A stretch of 64,000 nucleotides of DNA, from contig OW203984.1 of assembly GCA_934047225.1 (NCBI GenBank), positions 4,411,201 through 4,475,200 of the forward strand, given 5' to 3'. The notes under the pieces are model-generated. The model had not been told where the DNA came from. It searched no databases and saw only the letters and a program-made list of their open reading frames with translations. A program made the translations under genes and the position numbers. This stretch comes from Ypsolopha sequella (taxonomy: Eukaryota > Arthropoda > Insecta > Lepidoptera > Ypsolophidae). Positions 56,201-64,000 of the stretch are shown piece by piece (position 1 is the first letter of the stretch; every line of letters begins with the position of its first letter).

Positions 56201-58833
56201 TATACAAGTTCCTCATGTAAAGATTGCAACGAAACAAAGGTCATAAATACACCAATTCCTATAGGATTCCGCTGTGCATCCGCAAAATGACTGGTTTTTC
56301 GACGGATTTCTTTAAATGTAAATAAACCGCACATATGATAGATACCTACTGAATCACCGTTTTTTTCGAGATATTTAAAAGACTAATATTAATAATATTA
56401 ATTTTATCTTGTCAATTATAGGAAACAAAGTTCCACAAGATGAAAACGCTCGTACCTCGTTCAAAACCCAAAAGGATACAGATAAGATTGAACTGGAAGA
56501 GGCTACCATGTTTGTAGACATTGAAGATGAAGCATCTATTGACAAACAGAGCGATCTCGAATCTCCAGAGAAATCGAATGACAGTACCACTGAGACCCCG
56601 AGTTATAAACCTGCATATATCGATCAGGCAGACCAAAGCAATTTATCTGCACTGAGAGTCAAAATGGCGCTAAATAAATCAGATGTCGACATAGAAGAAC
56701 TACTTTGTAAAATTTGCAGCATCACGAAAGTCTCTACGCCAGAACTCGCCGAGCATATGGCCATAAACCACTACAAGTGGGTGCGTTACGCATGCAAGTT
56801 ATGCCATTTCAAGAATTACCATATTGATAAGGTTACTGAACATGTTAAAACAGTCCATAAACTGAAAGGCGATAATGACTTCTATTACAGCACTGTCAAG
56901 AGTATTAGTGGTACTGAAGCCGAAGAAATATGTGAACAGACTGAGGAACCCATGGAAGACAACGAGATTAGTCCTAGTTCAAGACGCCCCAGTCGATGTT
57001 CCAGTGATTCGAGTCGACTCTCTGATGATAGCTCGAGTAGCGCAAGGGTTGAGGGTTTCTCTAGAAAGAGGAAGCTCAACCAAAGTAAGGCTAATGCTAA
57101 GAAAAGGAAGGAGGTTGGAGCAAATGATAAAGGTAATCAAATAAATTAAGCTTTATCTTTTGATTCTTTTTAAGAAATTTCTAACAATACAATTTAATAT
57201 TTCAGATGAAACAGATGACCAAATGAATGCTGACACCGTATTAGTTGAAAACGAAACGACAATATCAAACGTGAAAACCTTCGAAGAGAACTCTTCGGAT
57301 TTGGACGATGTAGATGAAAAGCTAGCGAAAAGAATGACAGTTGAAAACGCACCTCGCAGCAGGCCTGTCCGTAAAAGGACCAAGCCCAAAAACGAGGACT
57401 TTGAATACGATTTGTCAAATTTGCTTAAAATGGAGGCTCAAGGCTACAGAGAGTCTCAAGGCATAACGTCTTCCAAAACTGTCCAAAGTAAGAAAAAGCC
57501 TCAGCCCGAACCTTCACAAACCAATAATGATATCAACAAAGATTTCTTTGGTGCCTTATTGACGATGTCCAAGAAGTCAGTAGAAACCTCAGCAGCTTTG
57601 ATCAAACCATTTAGCATGAGCATATTTAACGCCAATAGAAAAGAACATAGACTTGAAAGATTATCGTACCCGTTTGTGAAACCTTTGTTGCCCAAATCAC
57701 AGGCTAAGGCAGATAAAACGTCTCCCAGAAAAGAACCTGTTGAAGAAAAGGACATGAGCTTTGTTAAAACGATAACGAAGACCTACGCTTCCAGTAATAA
57801 TAGTACAACTACGTCTTCTAATACCACCAACTCTGTTGTAACTCGGAATATAATCAAACCCAATAATACTGAGCCAAAGAAACAAATTAATGCTAAAGAA
57901 ACACTTGATACAACTATAAATAATGACAAGGAAACTCTTAAATCGGCTGATAATCCCAAAGTGTCTTTAATCCCAAAAGTGAGTATTACTCCTACAGCAA
58001 TAATTGAATCTTCTAAAGTGAGTGAAACTGCTAAAGTCAGTGATACACCTAAAGTAGTTAAAACTCTTGAAGCAAGTGATATTCCTCAAGTGGATGAAAC
58101 TCCTAAAGCAGTTGAAACTCCTAAAGAGATTGGTACTCCCAAAGAGAAAGAAATTCCTAAGGTGAGTGACATTCCTATAGTAAGTGAACTTTCTAAATCC
58201 AGTGAAACTCGTAAAGCAAAAGAAACTTCAAAAGTGATCGAAACTACCAAAGCCAATACGCCTAAAACAAGTGAAAGTACTAAAGCTGATTTCATTCCTG
58301 CCGTGGTACCAATAAAATTTCGGCGGCAAAGCATAGAACTTATAAATAATCCTATCATAAATAAAAACTTAACAGAGCTCTCTAAAGCTGGTATGAAGAC
58401 TAAAATATTGGTAATCAAACCTATCCACAGAAATAAAGATGGAACCCAAGCGGTCCGCTCTGCTCTAAAGTTTCAGACCATCAAATTGAAAGACCCTACA
58501 AAAGGGTTAACTGAAACAACTTCCGATCAAGTAAAGTTTGTTAAGATTCCTAAAGATATAAATATACCTAAAACGAGATTACTTAATGAAGCTCAGGAAA
58601 TCCAGACTCAAAAAGATGAAAATGCAACTGAAACTCCGCCTATTACTAACGAAAATGATGATATAAATCTAGATCCTAGTAACGAAACTAACTCTAATCC
58701 AGATGAGGCTGACAATCGAGATGAAACTGAGGGTAACATAGACAGCAAAGTAATAACGATTGATTCAAGTCCAAAAAGTGATAATTATAGTGATGATGTA
58801 AACGAAACGGAGAGTGACAAAATTAATCAGTAG
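38276..58833 (+). CDS. ZNF800-like C2H2/C2HC zinc-finger protein, complete, 9 exons
   Basis: Exons 38276-38461, 38686-38847, 38925-39209, 45566-45734, 51651-51798, 53345-53504, 54220-54448, 56422-57132, 57206-58833; 3678 nt, 1225 residues. The N-terminal KPIQTSVTGFAQA followed by a C2HC finger (Cys77, Cys80, His93, Cys98; YECKVCRNIFRSLVNFISHK) matches the arrangement of vertebrate ZNF800. Further fingers: C265/C268/H281/H286, C295/C298/H311/H316, C385/C388/H401/C405, C542/C545/H558/H563 and C571/C574/H587/H592. The intron between exons 4 and 5 splits the codon of Cys268. Residues about 684-1225 are low-complexity, acidic and basic in turn, with an imperfect PKVSDT-type hexad array near 934-1045; this tail makes it about twice the human length. 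ZNF800 is a nuclear protein linked in vertebrates to enteroendocrine gene repression; function in insects is unknown to me. The chosen ATG has an AACATGG context; an in-frame ATG at 38243 is upstream of a likely acceptor. Confidence 0.88.
39455..39780 (-). repeat. Probable LINE 3' tail
   Basis: On the minus strand the segment ends in a (CAATTT)n-like simple repeat (AATTGAAATTGAAATTG on the plus strand at 39475), a common 3' end of lepidopteran non-LTR elements. The 98-codon open frame over it is lysine/isoleucine-rich by-product. Confidence 0.35.
40133..42327. mobile_element. GGTTCCGTA-family element with three ~285-bp tandem units, interrupted by element A
   Basis: Starts GGTTCCGTAGTACCTAAAAG and ends CGGAACCCTAGGTACGCGAG then TCTGACTCGCACTTGGCCGG. 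The internal unit containing TAGATCATAACTGGCC begins at about 40210, 40495 and 41907, each followed by the C-run GTATGTCCCCCCCC. The second unit is split by element A (40584-41700): flanking sequences GAAATACAAAAAAAGAAGTA and TAATAAATAAAAAACATATT rejoin in the order of units 1 and 3. Confidence 0.85.
40584..41700 (-). mobile_element. Element A, second copy, nested insertion
   Basis: Colinear with 14917-16064 but in reverse: hairpin first (40590-40930), then the internal ~132-bp repeats (41060, 41200, 41330, 41470 areas), ending with the A-rich tract and AACCGACTTC read on the minus strand at 41700. Close identity in the hairpin implies recent activity. The host sequence on both sides belongs to the GGTTCCGTA element, so this is the younger insertion. 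Confidence 0.85.
42328..43132. other. Intron 3 spacer of the ZNF800-like gene
   Basis: AT-rich; 42520-42710 contains an inverted pair around GGCATATCGTAGAATTCG and GATATACCTAATTCTACG, related to 24826-24890. No gene seen. Confidence 0.4.
43133..43561. mobile_element. 429-bp TA-flanked MITE
   Basis: Ends ACAGGATGCTTGGTAATTCG and CGAATTACCAAGCATCCTGT, perfectly inverted over the first 20 bp and continuing with ACCTATTCCTT. Flanked by TA on each side, as in Tc1/mariner. A second inverted block ACCTAGTTGATAGG-type lies inwards. No transposase. Confidence 0.85.
43779..44791. mobile_element. ~1-kb element with ~300-bp inverted arms
   Basis: Ends ACAGGCTGGAAAAAATTCAA and TTAAATTTTTTCCATCCTGT; the inverted arms continue with AGGGCCCTGGAG, the C/T-rich GAAACAAAACTGCA block and GAGATACCCATGAAATT. 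The left arm is interrupted at 44094-44185 by a small insertion flanked by 15-bp direct repeats. The centre has no coding frame. It lies in intron 3 of the ZNF800-like gene. Confidence 0.8.
44079..44200. mobile_element. Small palindromic insertion with 15-bp direct repeats
   Basis: AAGTTCTTTATTAAA is present at 44079-44093 and 44186-44200. The right arm of the host element has this sequence once, so the copy is a duplication. The insert is about 92 bp and mostly a palindrome: AAAGAAATTATATATATATA at 44091 and its complement TATATATATAATTTCTTT ending near 44152. Confidence 0.65.
44883..45083. mobile_element. MITE, TATAGCCAAATTCATACT family
   Basis: Inverted ends TATAGCCAAATTCATACTAG and CCAGTATGAATTTGGC with AGACTCAGGTTCAATGACC / TAATGACCCTTACCGAGTCT inside. 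Very similar to 22477-22700. Confidence 0.8.
45518..45546 (+). repeat. (TATC)n microsatellite before exon 4 acceptor
   Basis: About five TATC units. It ends about 20 bp before the AG at 45564-45565 of the ZNF800-like gene and follows AT-rich sequence ending AATAATAAATAAATG, which looks like a LINE 3' end. It supplies part of the pyrimidine-containing tract. Confidence 0.7.
45735..46281 (+). repeat. 26-bp minisatellite carrying GTAAGT splice-donor motifs
   Basis: About 21 units, consensus GTAAGTTACATAGACCATTT plus ACACTT; a variant unit has GTTACTTATACC or GTTACTTTTACC. The first unit is the real 5' splice site of exon 4 (exon ends at 45734). By my count 15 units keep GTAAGT; the others have TTAAGT or TAAATT. 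Variant units alternate in blocks, suggesting expansion of two- or three-unit modules. Confidence 0.92.
46855..47145. mobile_element. Worn MITE, TGTTAAGATG family
   Basis: The right end ATCTTAACAGCCTGTATA resembles the termini at 17547-17776 and 53899-54115. Inverted arms GTTGTTCTACCCATGAATAT / ATATTAATGAGTAGAACACC and GATAACCTT / AAGGTTATC support the extent. The 60-codon open frame is by-product. Confidence 0.6.
47305..47575. mobile_element. 271-bp TA-flanked hairpin MITE
   Basis: Ends ACAAGGTGACTTTTTGATCA and ACAAATTCACCTTGT, with nearly complete inverted arms of about 115 bp (TTGGTAAGTGATCAGCATCA / TGATGCTGATCACTTACCAA). Flanked by TA. Confidence 0.85.
47628..47945 (-). repeat. Probable LINE 3' end
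   Basis: The minus-strand 3' end is a TTTGAATTTGAATTTG-type simple repeat (47628-47655). The other end carries ACTTGCTAAGAAGAACGGGC and two AAGAAACTTGGC copies, a motif set common in lepidopteran LINE tails. No coding left. Confidence 0.4.
48215..48290 (-). repeat. tRNA-like fragment
   Basis: On the minus strand the segment ends with CCGGGTTCGAATAC, a box B-like T-arm, preceded by GGCGGGACTCTCAATCTATT, an anticodon-arm-like stretch. Probably tRNA-derived SINE; too degraded for a gene. Confidence 0.3.
48480..48743. mobile_element. Probable hAT-type hairpin MITE
   Basis: Ends CAGTGGCGTGCACAGAAC and GTTCTGTGCACGCCCCTG, continuing TTTTTGCTGGAAAAGCAA in both arms. Flanks GTTAGCGA (48472-48479) and CTTAGCGA (48744-48751) match at 7 of 8. 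The centre has the palindrome GGGTAGACATTGTCTACCC. Confidence 0.75.
48850..49172 (+). repeat. Dispersed ~320-bp repeat, partner of 12795-13115
   Basis: Reverse complement of 12795-13115. Homology ends at CTTTTGAAAT (49163-49172), exactly where the LINE reverse-transcriptase coding sequence begins. Confidence 0.8.
49159..50722 (+). pseudogene. 5'-truncated non-LTR retrotransposon (reverse transcriptase), frameshifted
   Basis: First frame from 49159 includes SGFRPGHSTVTALVKV, then a frameshift near 49280. The long second frame (to 50323) carries the reverse-transcriptase blocks LLDFSNAFNSVDF, GVPQGGVLSPLLFSIFIN and the catalytic YADDLQLY, followed by a thumb-like region. A second frameshift near 50320 leads to PVSIQALKNTNHFKIKVKRF and a stop at 50443-50445. 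The 3' end is an (AATAAA)-like tail at 50703-50722. It lacks the endonuclease domain, which would be upstream. Sequence style is Jockey/CR1-superfamily; the exact clade is not settled. Lies in intron 4 of the ZNF800-like gene, sense strand. Two frameshifts make it inactive. Confidence 0.9.
50723..51554. other. Intron 4 remainder of the ZNF800-like gene
   Basis: 50840-50998 is a repeat copy shared with 8900-9050. The rest is AT-rich and no gene or structured element was recognised. Confidence 0.4.
51555..51643. mobile_element. hAT-like element end abutting a splice acceptor
   Basis: GC-rich block with GGGGGCCCCTCTCTTGTGG and CCCCGGGGCTGTAACCCCGG, ending CCTAAATCCGGCCCTG. This resembles the right terminus of the CAGG(G/C)C(C/T)GGAT-type elements such as 52102-52483. 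The partner end was not found, so it is a fragment. Only CTTCCAG separates it from exon 5 at 51651. Confidence 0.55.
52102..52483. mobile_element. hAT-type MITE with 7/8 target duplication
   Basis: Ends CAGGCCTGGATCTACATA and CTAGATCCGGGCCTG; flanks TAAACTAA (52094-52101) and TTAACTAA (52484-52491), 7 of 8. The interior open frame on the minus strand (52209-52448) is not recognisable. It lies in intron 5 of the ZNF800-like gene. Confidence 0.8.
52926..53316 (+). mobile_element. LINE 3' end with (ATTC)n tail
   Basis: A 66-codon frame (52926-53126) with VNNYFGGRMLKRKIPMLYNE and FAKLYKTYLL resembles the extreme C-terminus of Jockey/CR1-type retrotransposon proteins. It is followed by a ~170-bp 3' UTR ending GAAATAAATAAACATATTC and then ATTCATTCATTC. 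The tail ends 28 bp before the exon 6 acceptor at 53344. Confidence 0.7.
53560..53685. mobile_element. Short MITE, TTCATAC family, worn
   Basis: CATCCAAATTTATGCTGGAG then GCTTGGTGAGTTA at the left and TACTTACCGAGTC then TTCTGTAGGAATTTGGCTGT at the right form the family's inverted ends with mismatches. Confidence 0.6.
53899..54115. mobile_element. MITE, TGTTAAGATG family
   Basis: Ends ACAGGCTGTTGCGGAAGCCG and CGGCTTACGCAACTTC-ATCTTAACACCCTGT. Inner arms GAAAACTGGTGATAGTACAT / GAGTACTATCGCTAGTTTCC. Lies in intron 6, 104 bp before exon 7. Confidence 0.8.
54671..54836. mobile_element. Hairpin MITE, second copy of 33975-34115 family
   Basis: GATTCTGAAGGATTTAATTT at the left and AAATTAAAGCCTTCAGAATC at the right are inverted; inside are TTTAGTGCTGTCAC / GACAGCACTAAAAC. 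Confidence 0.75.
56105..56168 (-). repeat. tRNA-like fragment
   Basis: On the minus strand: GTGCAGTGGGTAAGAGTGCT, AGTTTCAAGTAACCAGG, then GGGGTTTAAATCCATG, i.e. D-arm, anticodon-arm and T-arm-like segments. Box B is degenerate. Probably SINE-derived. Confidence 0.35.
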
Positions 58834-59671
58834 GTGAAGTAGATAATAAAATACGAGTAGAAACTTACAAATGAAATTCCTACCTGCCTGCCTAGTATAG
58901 TATTACGTTGCTTTTGGTTAGAAAAACCAATTTTGTTCAGTCAATGGTTACTTATCGCATGATGCGAGCCATTCTTTATAGTTATGTTTAGTTACCCCTG
59001 ATTATGGAACATACAAAAACATTTGTTGATTGACTACCTTATTTCATAGATAGAAGATGGAATGTTGTAATTAATGGAAAATGTATAGTTGTAGATGACG
59101 GGGCATTATTGCAATAGTTCATTGAATGTTTTTGTTTTTTCAAAGTTTTATTTGGGACAGTCATGTATGCCTATGTATTAGATAGAGTAAGAAATTAAAA
59201 TTCATTCTAAAACAACTTGTTTTGTTATTTTCTGCATTCATTACCATAAAAAAAATAATATAGAATTGATGAAGAGAAAATTCTCTGTTTGATTGAGATT
59301 ATGTAACCAATTTTTATTACATAAACAAACTTGAAAAAAGGCCTGGACGTTGTTGTTGGCTGGCTCAGTAAAAACAATATTAACGTCATGTATGACAAAT
59401 TTATTGACACATACAATTACAATATATCATAATGTTAAAATAATTTGGTTTTGAACGGAAAAGAAAAAATATTTTACATTTCCTTACAAATTCTGAAAAC
59501 CTGCTGTGAATTTTGTTATTTTTATTTAAAATGTTTTCTTTTGTCAATAAGTTATCTTGGACTTTATTGCGGCAATGAAGGAAGGAATTTATCCAGATTA
59601 ATTATGGAAATGAAAGTAAAGTCATAATTACAACTAGATTTATTTAGAAATATGATTTTGTTCACATCAGT
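58834..59671. other. Convergent 3' region between ZNF800-like and ATP synthase beta
   Basis: 838 bp between the two stop codons, AT-rich, no gene or repeat with clear ends. It must hold both 3' UTRs and both poly(A) sites. On the minus strand a canonical AATAAA for ATP synthase beta lies at 59639-59644, 28 bases after the stop. For the plus-strand gene I see no single clear canonical signal. Confidence 0.5.
59639..59644 (-). terminator. Poly(A) signal AATAAA of ATP synthase beta
   Basis: TTTATT on the plus strand, read AATAAA on the minus strand, 28 bases beyond the stop codon at 59672-59674. It implies a very short 3' UTR. Confidence 0.6.
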
Positions 59672-61635
<1,964 letters not shown>

Positions 61636-61987
61636 CAGGGGTCGGCAACCGGCGGCCCGTGAACCACTTCGGTGTGGCCCTCAAGGTTCCTAATCAATCG
61701 CTGCATAATAACTGTGTTTGGTTGTACATATTTGTGTGAGCAGACATTTTCCATTCAAGCATTGTTCTCAGTTAACGGATGCACATTAAGACGTAATACT
61801 GCGCATAATCACGTCTAAAATGCAAGTTAAATGCAGCTGCATTAGATTTTAATCATAAATTGTGTTTTAAACTACAATAAATATGATACGAAATTGACTA
61901 ATGCGTTTGCATTTTATTATATGCAGCCCTCGCAGATCTTCTGGTAACATTTGTGGCCCTCCTATGTCATAATGTTGCTGACCCCTG
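61636..61987. mobile_element. hAT-type MITE with 7/8 target duplication
   Basis: 352 bp, ends CAGGGGTCGGCAACCGGCGG and GTTGCTGACCCCTG; flanks CTATAAGA (61628-61635) and CTCTAAGA (61988-61995), 7 of 8. Subterminal GGCCC / GTGGCCCTC motifs. It lies about 270 bp upstream of ATP synthase beta. Confidence 0.9.
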
Positions 61988-62260
61988 CTCTAAGAGTTAG
62001 GTACCTATACATAAATATTTAGATTAGGGGCCATTATATGGGTGGCCAGTTCGCTGCTGTACCTGTTGGCCAAAGACGCTGTACAGAGAACTAGACTGTG
62101 CACTGTCCAATGTCTGTTCAACTAAATTAAATTTTATTGTCCTACAGATAAGGTTGTTATGATAGCTTATTCAAGCGAAAAACGAGCCGAGCGAGAGAAA
62201 CACTCGCCACTGGTGGGTCCCTGTTAAGCAAGTTGCCAGTATATATTTATATATACATAT

Positions 62261-62790
62261 ACAGTGTGTCCCTCTTACAAGTGCACATCCGAAAAGGGGT
62301 GAAACTAGACCTTATTTTATCGACAAAAAAATGATTTTTAAAAATAAATTAGAAAATCTTTGTTTTATAAATTTTTTTGCCTACCATGGATACTATGTAT
62401 AAAATATGTCATAACTTTTGATCTATCGCGAGTAATGCAATGAAATTAAACTTTTTATAATTCTTAAGAATAGATGTTGCATACCAAATCAAAAACAAAA
62501 CATAATCAACTACCATTACCATAAAAATAATATTTTAAAAGATTATTTCTTAAATATTTCCGTCTTTTTTCCCCGTCCCCATTTTACTATACTTTCTAAC
62601 AAAAAAAATACAACGTTCTATCATAAATATAATATTTTCTACGAGCGGTTAACCAAAGGCACTGCGTTCGCGTCCCATACAAAGATACCCAGGTGGAGTA
62701 TTTTTCAATTTTTTTTCTTTGTTTTTGTCGATATATTTAGGTCTAGTTTCACCCACTTTCGGATGTGCACTTGTATGAGGGACACACTGT
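62261..62790. mobile_element. 530-bp TA-flanked MITE
   Basis: Ends ACAGTGTGTCCCTCTTACAA and TTGTATGAGGGACACACTGT, followed inwards by GTGCACATCCGAAAAGGGG / CTTTCGGATGTGCAC and GTGAAACTAGACCT / AGGTCTAGTTTCAC. The arms are about 55 bp with few mismatches. Flanked by TA. The centre is AT-rich with no transposase. Confidence 0.9.
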
Positions 62791-63724
62791 ATATATAGAT
62801 TATTATTGGTTATATACCTATATAATTAAGTGCCGAAAGTGTGGTCATAGTAGTAAAAAAGGGACAAAGGAATGTTTGCGCCCTTCTTGCTCGGTTAGTT
62901 TTTCGTGTTGTAGTGCACAAACGGAGCGATAAGCTAGGCTGTGCATGTTTTAAGAATTCCAAATGCATGCGCAGTTTATCGGTTCGTCAAATACCGGATG
63001 GAATACCGGACTGTGGAAAAACGCTCTTACTCTGTGGTTGGTCTTCGTCGTTCGGTAGTGTTGGTTAAACATCGATAGTTTAAGTTTCCAATAGTAACGA
63101 TAGGTTCCAAAAATGCAATCGATATATCAATAGTTAATTGACTTATTATGATTAGAGTGCATAACAAACTTGAAATCAGTAAGAAGTTAATTAAAAAGCA
63201 CAAATATTTTGAAATGAGCGGTTTTCCAGACTGACCTTAATCAAGCTTTCAGAGGTAAACACAGATGGCGTTACCCTGCTTTCAAGTGTCAAAAAGCAAA
63301 GATTATTTTTTAATCTGTGGGCAGCAAGATAAAAATTGTCAATTCAATTGTTAAATCCAACAACACCCTTCACAAAGACATTCCTATTTTATTGTGTTTA
63401 TATTGTGTTGTTTTCTATCTATATTACTTACGTTAATAGCTTGGTATTTCATTCAACTTCCAACATGGTCAGCCCATGCGTTGTAGCTAATTGTAAAAAT
63501 ATAGGAACACACAGTATAACTAATTACGGAAAGAACAATGGATCTTAGCAATAATACATTTGAGGCATGGATTGACCATAAAAAAGAAAGAAGCAAAGAA
63601 GAAGTGTCAAAATCAAAAGAATCCAGTGTTGCCAGGAAGACATTTTTTGACACTTTTAGTACAGGCTGCGCCATCTATTGAGTCGTTCGGTACTACTTTT
63701 TCTTTTTTAATTTGACTTTGAAAA
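62791..63724. other. Right-hand intergenic region
   Basis: No gene supported. A short frame from 63465 (MVSPCVVANCKN) resembles the first residues of THAP-type zinc fingers but stops after 27 codons. 63600-63680 looks like a dispersed repeat. Confidence 0.35.
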
Positions 63725-63727
63725 CCC

Positions 63728-63790
63728 CTCATTGGAGCAGGATTTGAACCTGCGACCTCCTGCTTACGTAACAGGCGCAGTACCGAAGTT
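63728..63790 (-). repeat. tRNA-Thr-like SINE head
   Basis: On the minus strand: TGCGCCTGTTACGTAAGCAG, then GAGGTCGCAGGTTCAAATCC and TGCTCC. It has an anticodon-arm-like stem CCTGT/GCAGG and a good T-arm with box B, but the residue before the putative CGT anticodon is A rather than the invariant U33, and the D-arm and acceptor stem are not recognisable. Confidence 0.45.
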
Positions 63791-64000
63791 CATATCTGGA
63801 ACGACGAATTTTTCTACCATACCTGTACACCGAATTTCTGCAGCTACTTGATATACCAGCTTGTTATGCACATACTGAACACTGACGAGGGCGTTATGTG
63901 ATTTCACGCCTTTCTTATTCTGAACAGAAAGCGCTGTCATTACTACAATATCTGTTGCATCAAACAGTTCTCATTAACTAAGATTGTTTTTATTGCAAAA

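Larger units (their letters stand above)
54449..56421. other. Intron 7 of the ZNF800-like gene, repeat-rich
   Basis: Contains a hairpin MITE (54671-54836), a perfect 18-bp-arm palindrome (55204-55242), and a GGTTCCGTA-family copy (55769-56046) ending TCGTGCGCGAGCCTGACTCG. Also a tRNA-like piece at 56105-56168. 55640-55760 is another dispersed repeat (GTTTCGCTCCGCTTCGCTCG). No coding exon detected. Confidence 0.6.

Noticed and set aside
57153..58418. Minus-strand open frames over the last exon of the zinc-finger gene
   Set aside because: Shadow frames of the low-complexity coding exon; hydrophobic runs come from reading Lys/Thr/Pro codon repeats in reverse.
63465..63548. MVSPCVVANCKN frame as a THAP-type zinc-finger exon
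   Set aside because: Only the first dozen residues resemble the family; the frame stops after 27 codons and no GT donor with continuing homology was found.
63728..63790. Functional tRNA-Thr gene
   Set aside because: The base before the anticodon is A rather than the invariant U33, and the D-arm and acceptor stem do not form.

Overview
The window looks like nuclear DNA from an insect, most probably a moth or butterfly (Lepidoptera). Its genes have short exons and GT-AG introns, its proteins resemble insect or animal orthologues, and its introns and spacers are AT-rich and crowded with small DNA transposons, tRNA-derived SINE pieces and truncated LINEs of lepidopteran type. No species can be named from the sequence alone.

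Five protein-coding genes can be assembled exon by exon. (1) Positions 131-3588, + strand: the 3' end of RSU1 (Ras suppressor 1), a leucine-rich-repeat protein. (2) 4679-20259, - strand: a complete eight-exon NEMP gene (nuclear envelope integral membrane protein, TMEM194 family, 428 residues), convergent with RSU1. (3) 24087-34815, - strand: a complete six-exon UBA3 gene, the catalytic subunit of the NEDD8-activating E1 (453 residues). (4) 38276-58833, + strand: a complete nine-exon gene for a ZNF800-like zinc-finger protein (1225 residues), divergent from UBA3. (5) 59672-61363, - strand: a complete three-exon gene for mitochondrial ATP synthase subunit beta (500 residues), convergent with the zinc-finger gene. 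In the assembled models the exon phases agree at every junction and the coding lengths are whole numbers of codons. The five genes have unrelated jobs (integrin adhesion, nuclear envelope, neddylation, nuclear zinc-finger protein, oxidative phosphorylation); I see no operon-like or pathway logic linking them.

Most of the rest is transposon-derived. I could delimit four hAT-type non-autonomous elements with 8-bp target duplications (2219-2606, 25699-26023, 52102-52483, 61636-61987) and a probable fifth (48480-48743), one Harbinger-type MITE with a TAA duplication (3053-3171), several TA-flanked MITEs, two large foldback or hairpin structures (15722-16064 and 26745-27380), a nested transposon (40584-41700 inside 40133-42327), a reverse-transcriptase-bearing LINE remnant (49159-50722), two LINE 3' ends, and two minisatellites (6042-6421, 45735-46281). 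A broken OTU-domain coding fragment lies in a UBA3 intron.

Observations I would follow up first: a heat-shock-element-like array at 23453-23544 with exact 5-bp phasing; the zinc-finger gene's exon 4 donor being the first unit of a minisatellite that repeats the GTAAGT donor motif about fifteen times; three consecutive splice acceptors of that gene each abutting a transposon end or its microsatellite tail; and the 636-bp foldback in UBA3 as a possible hairpin-RNA source. I found no clearly new multi-gene system in this window.
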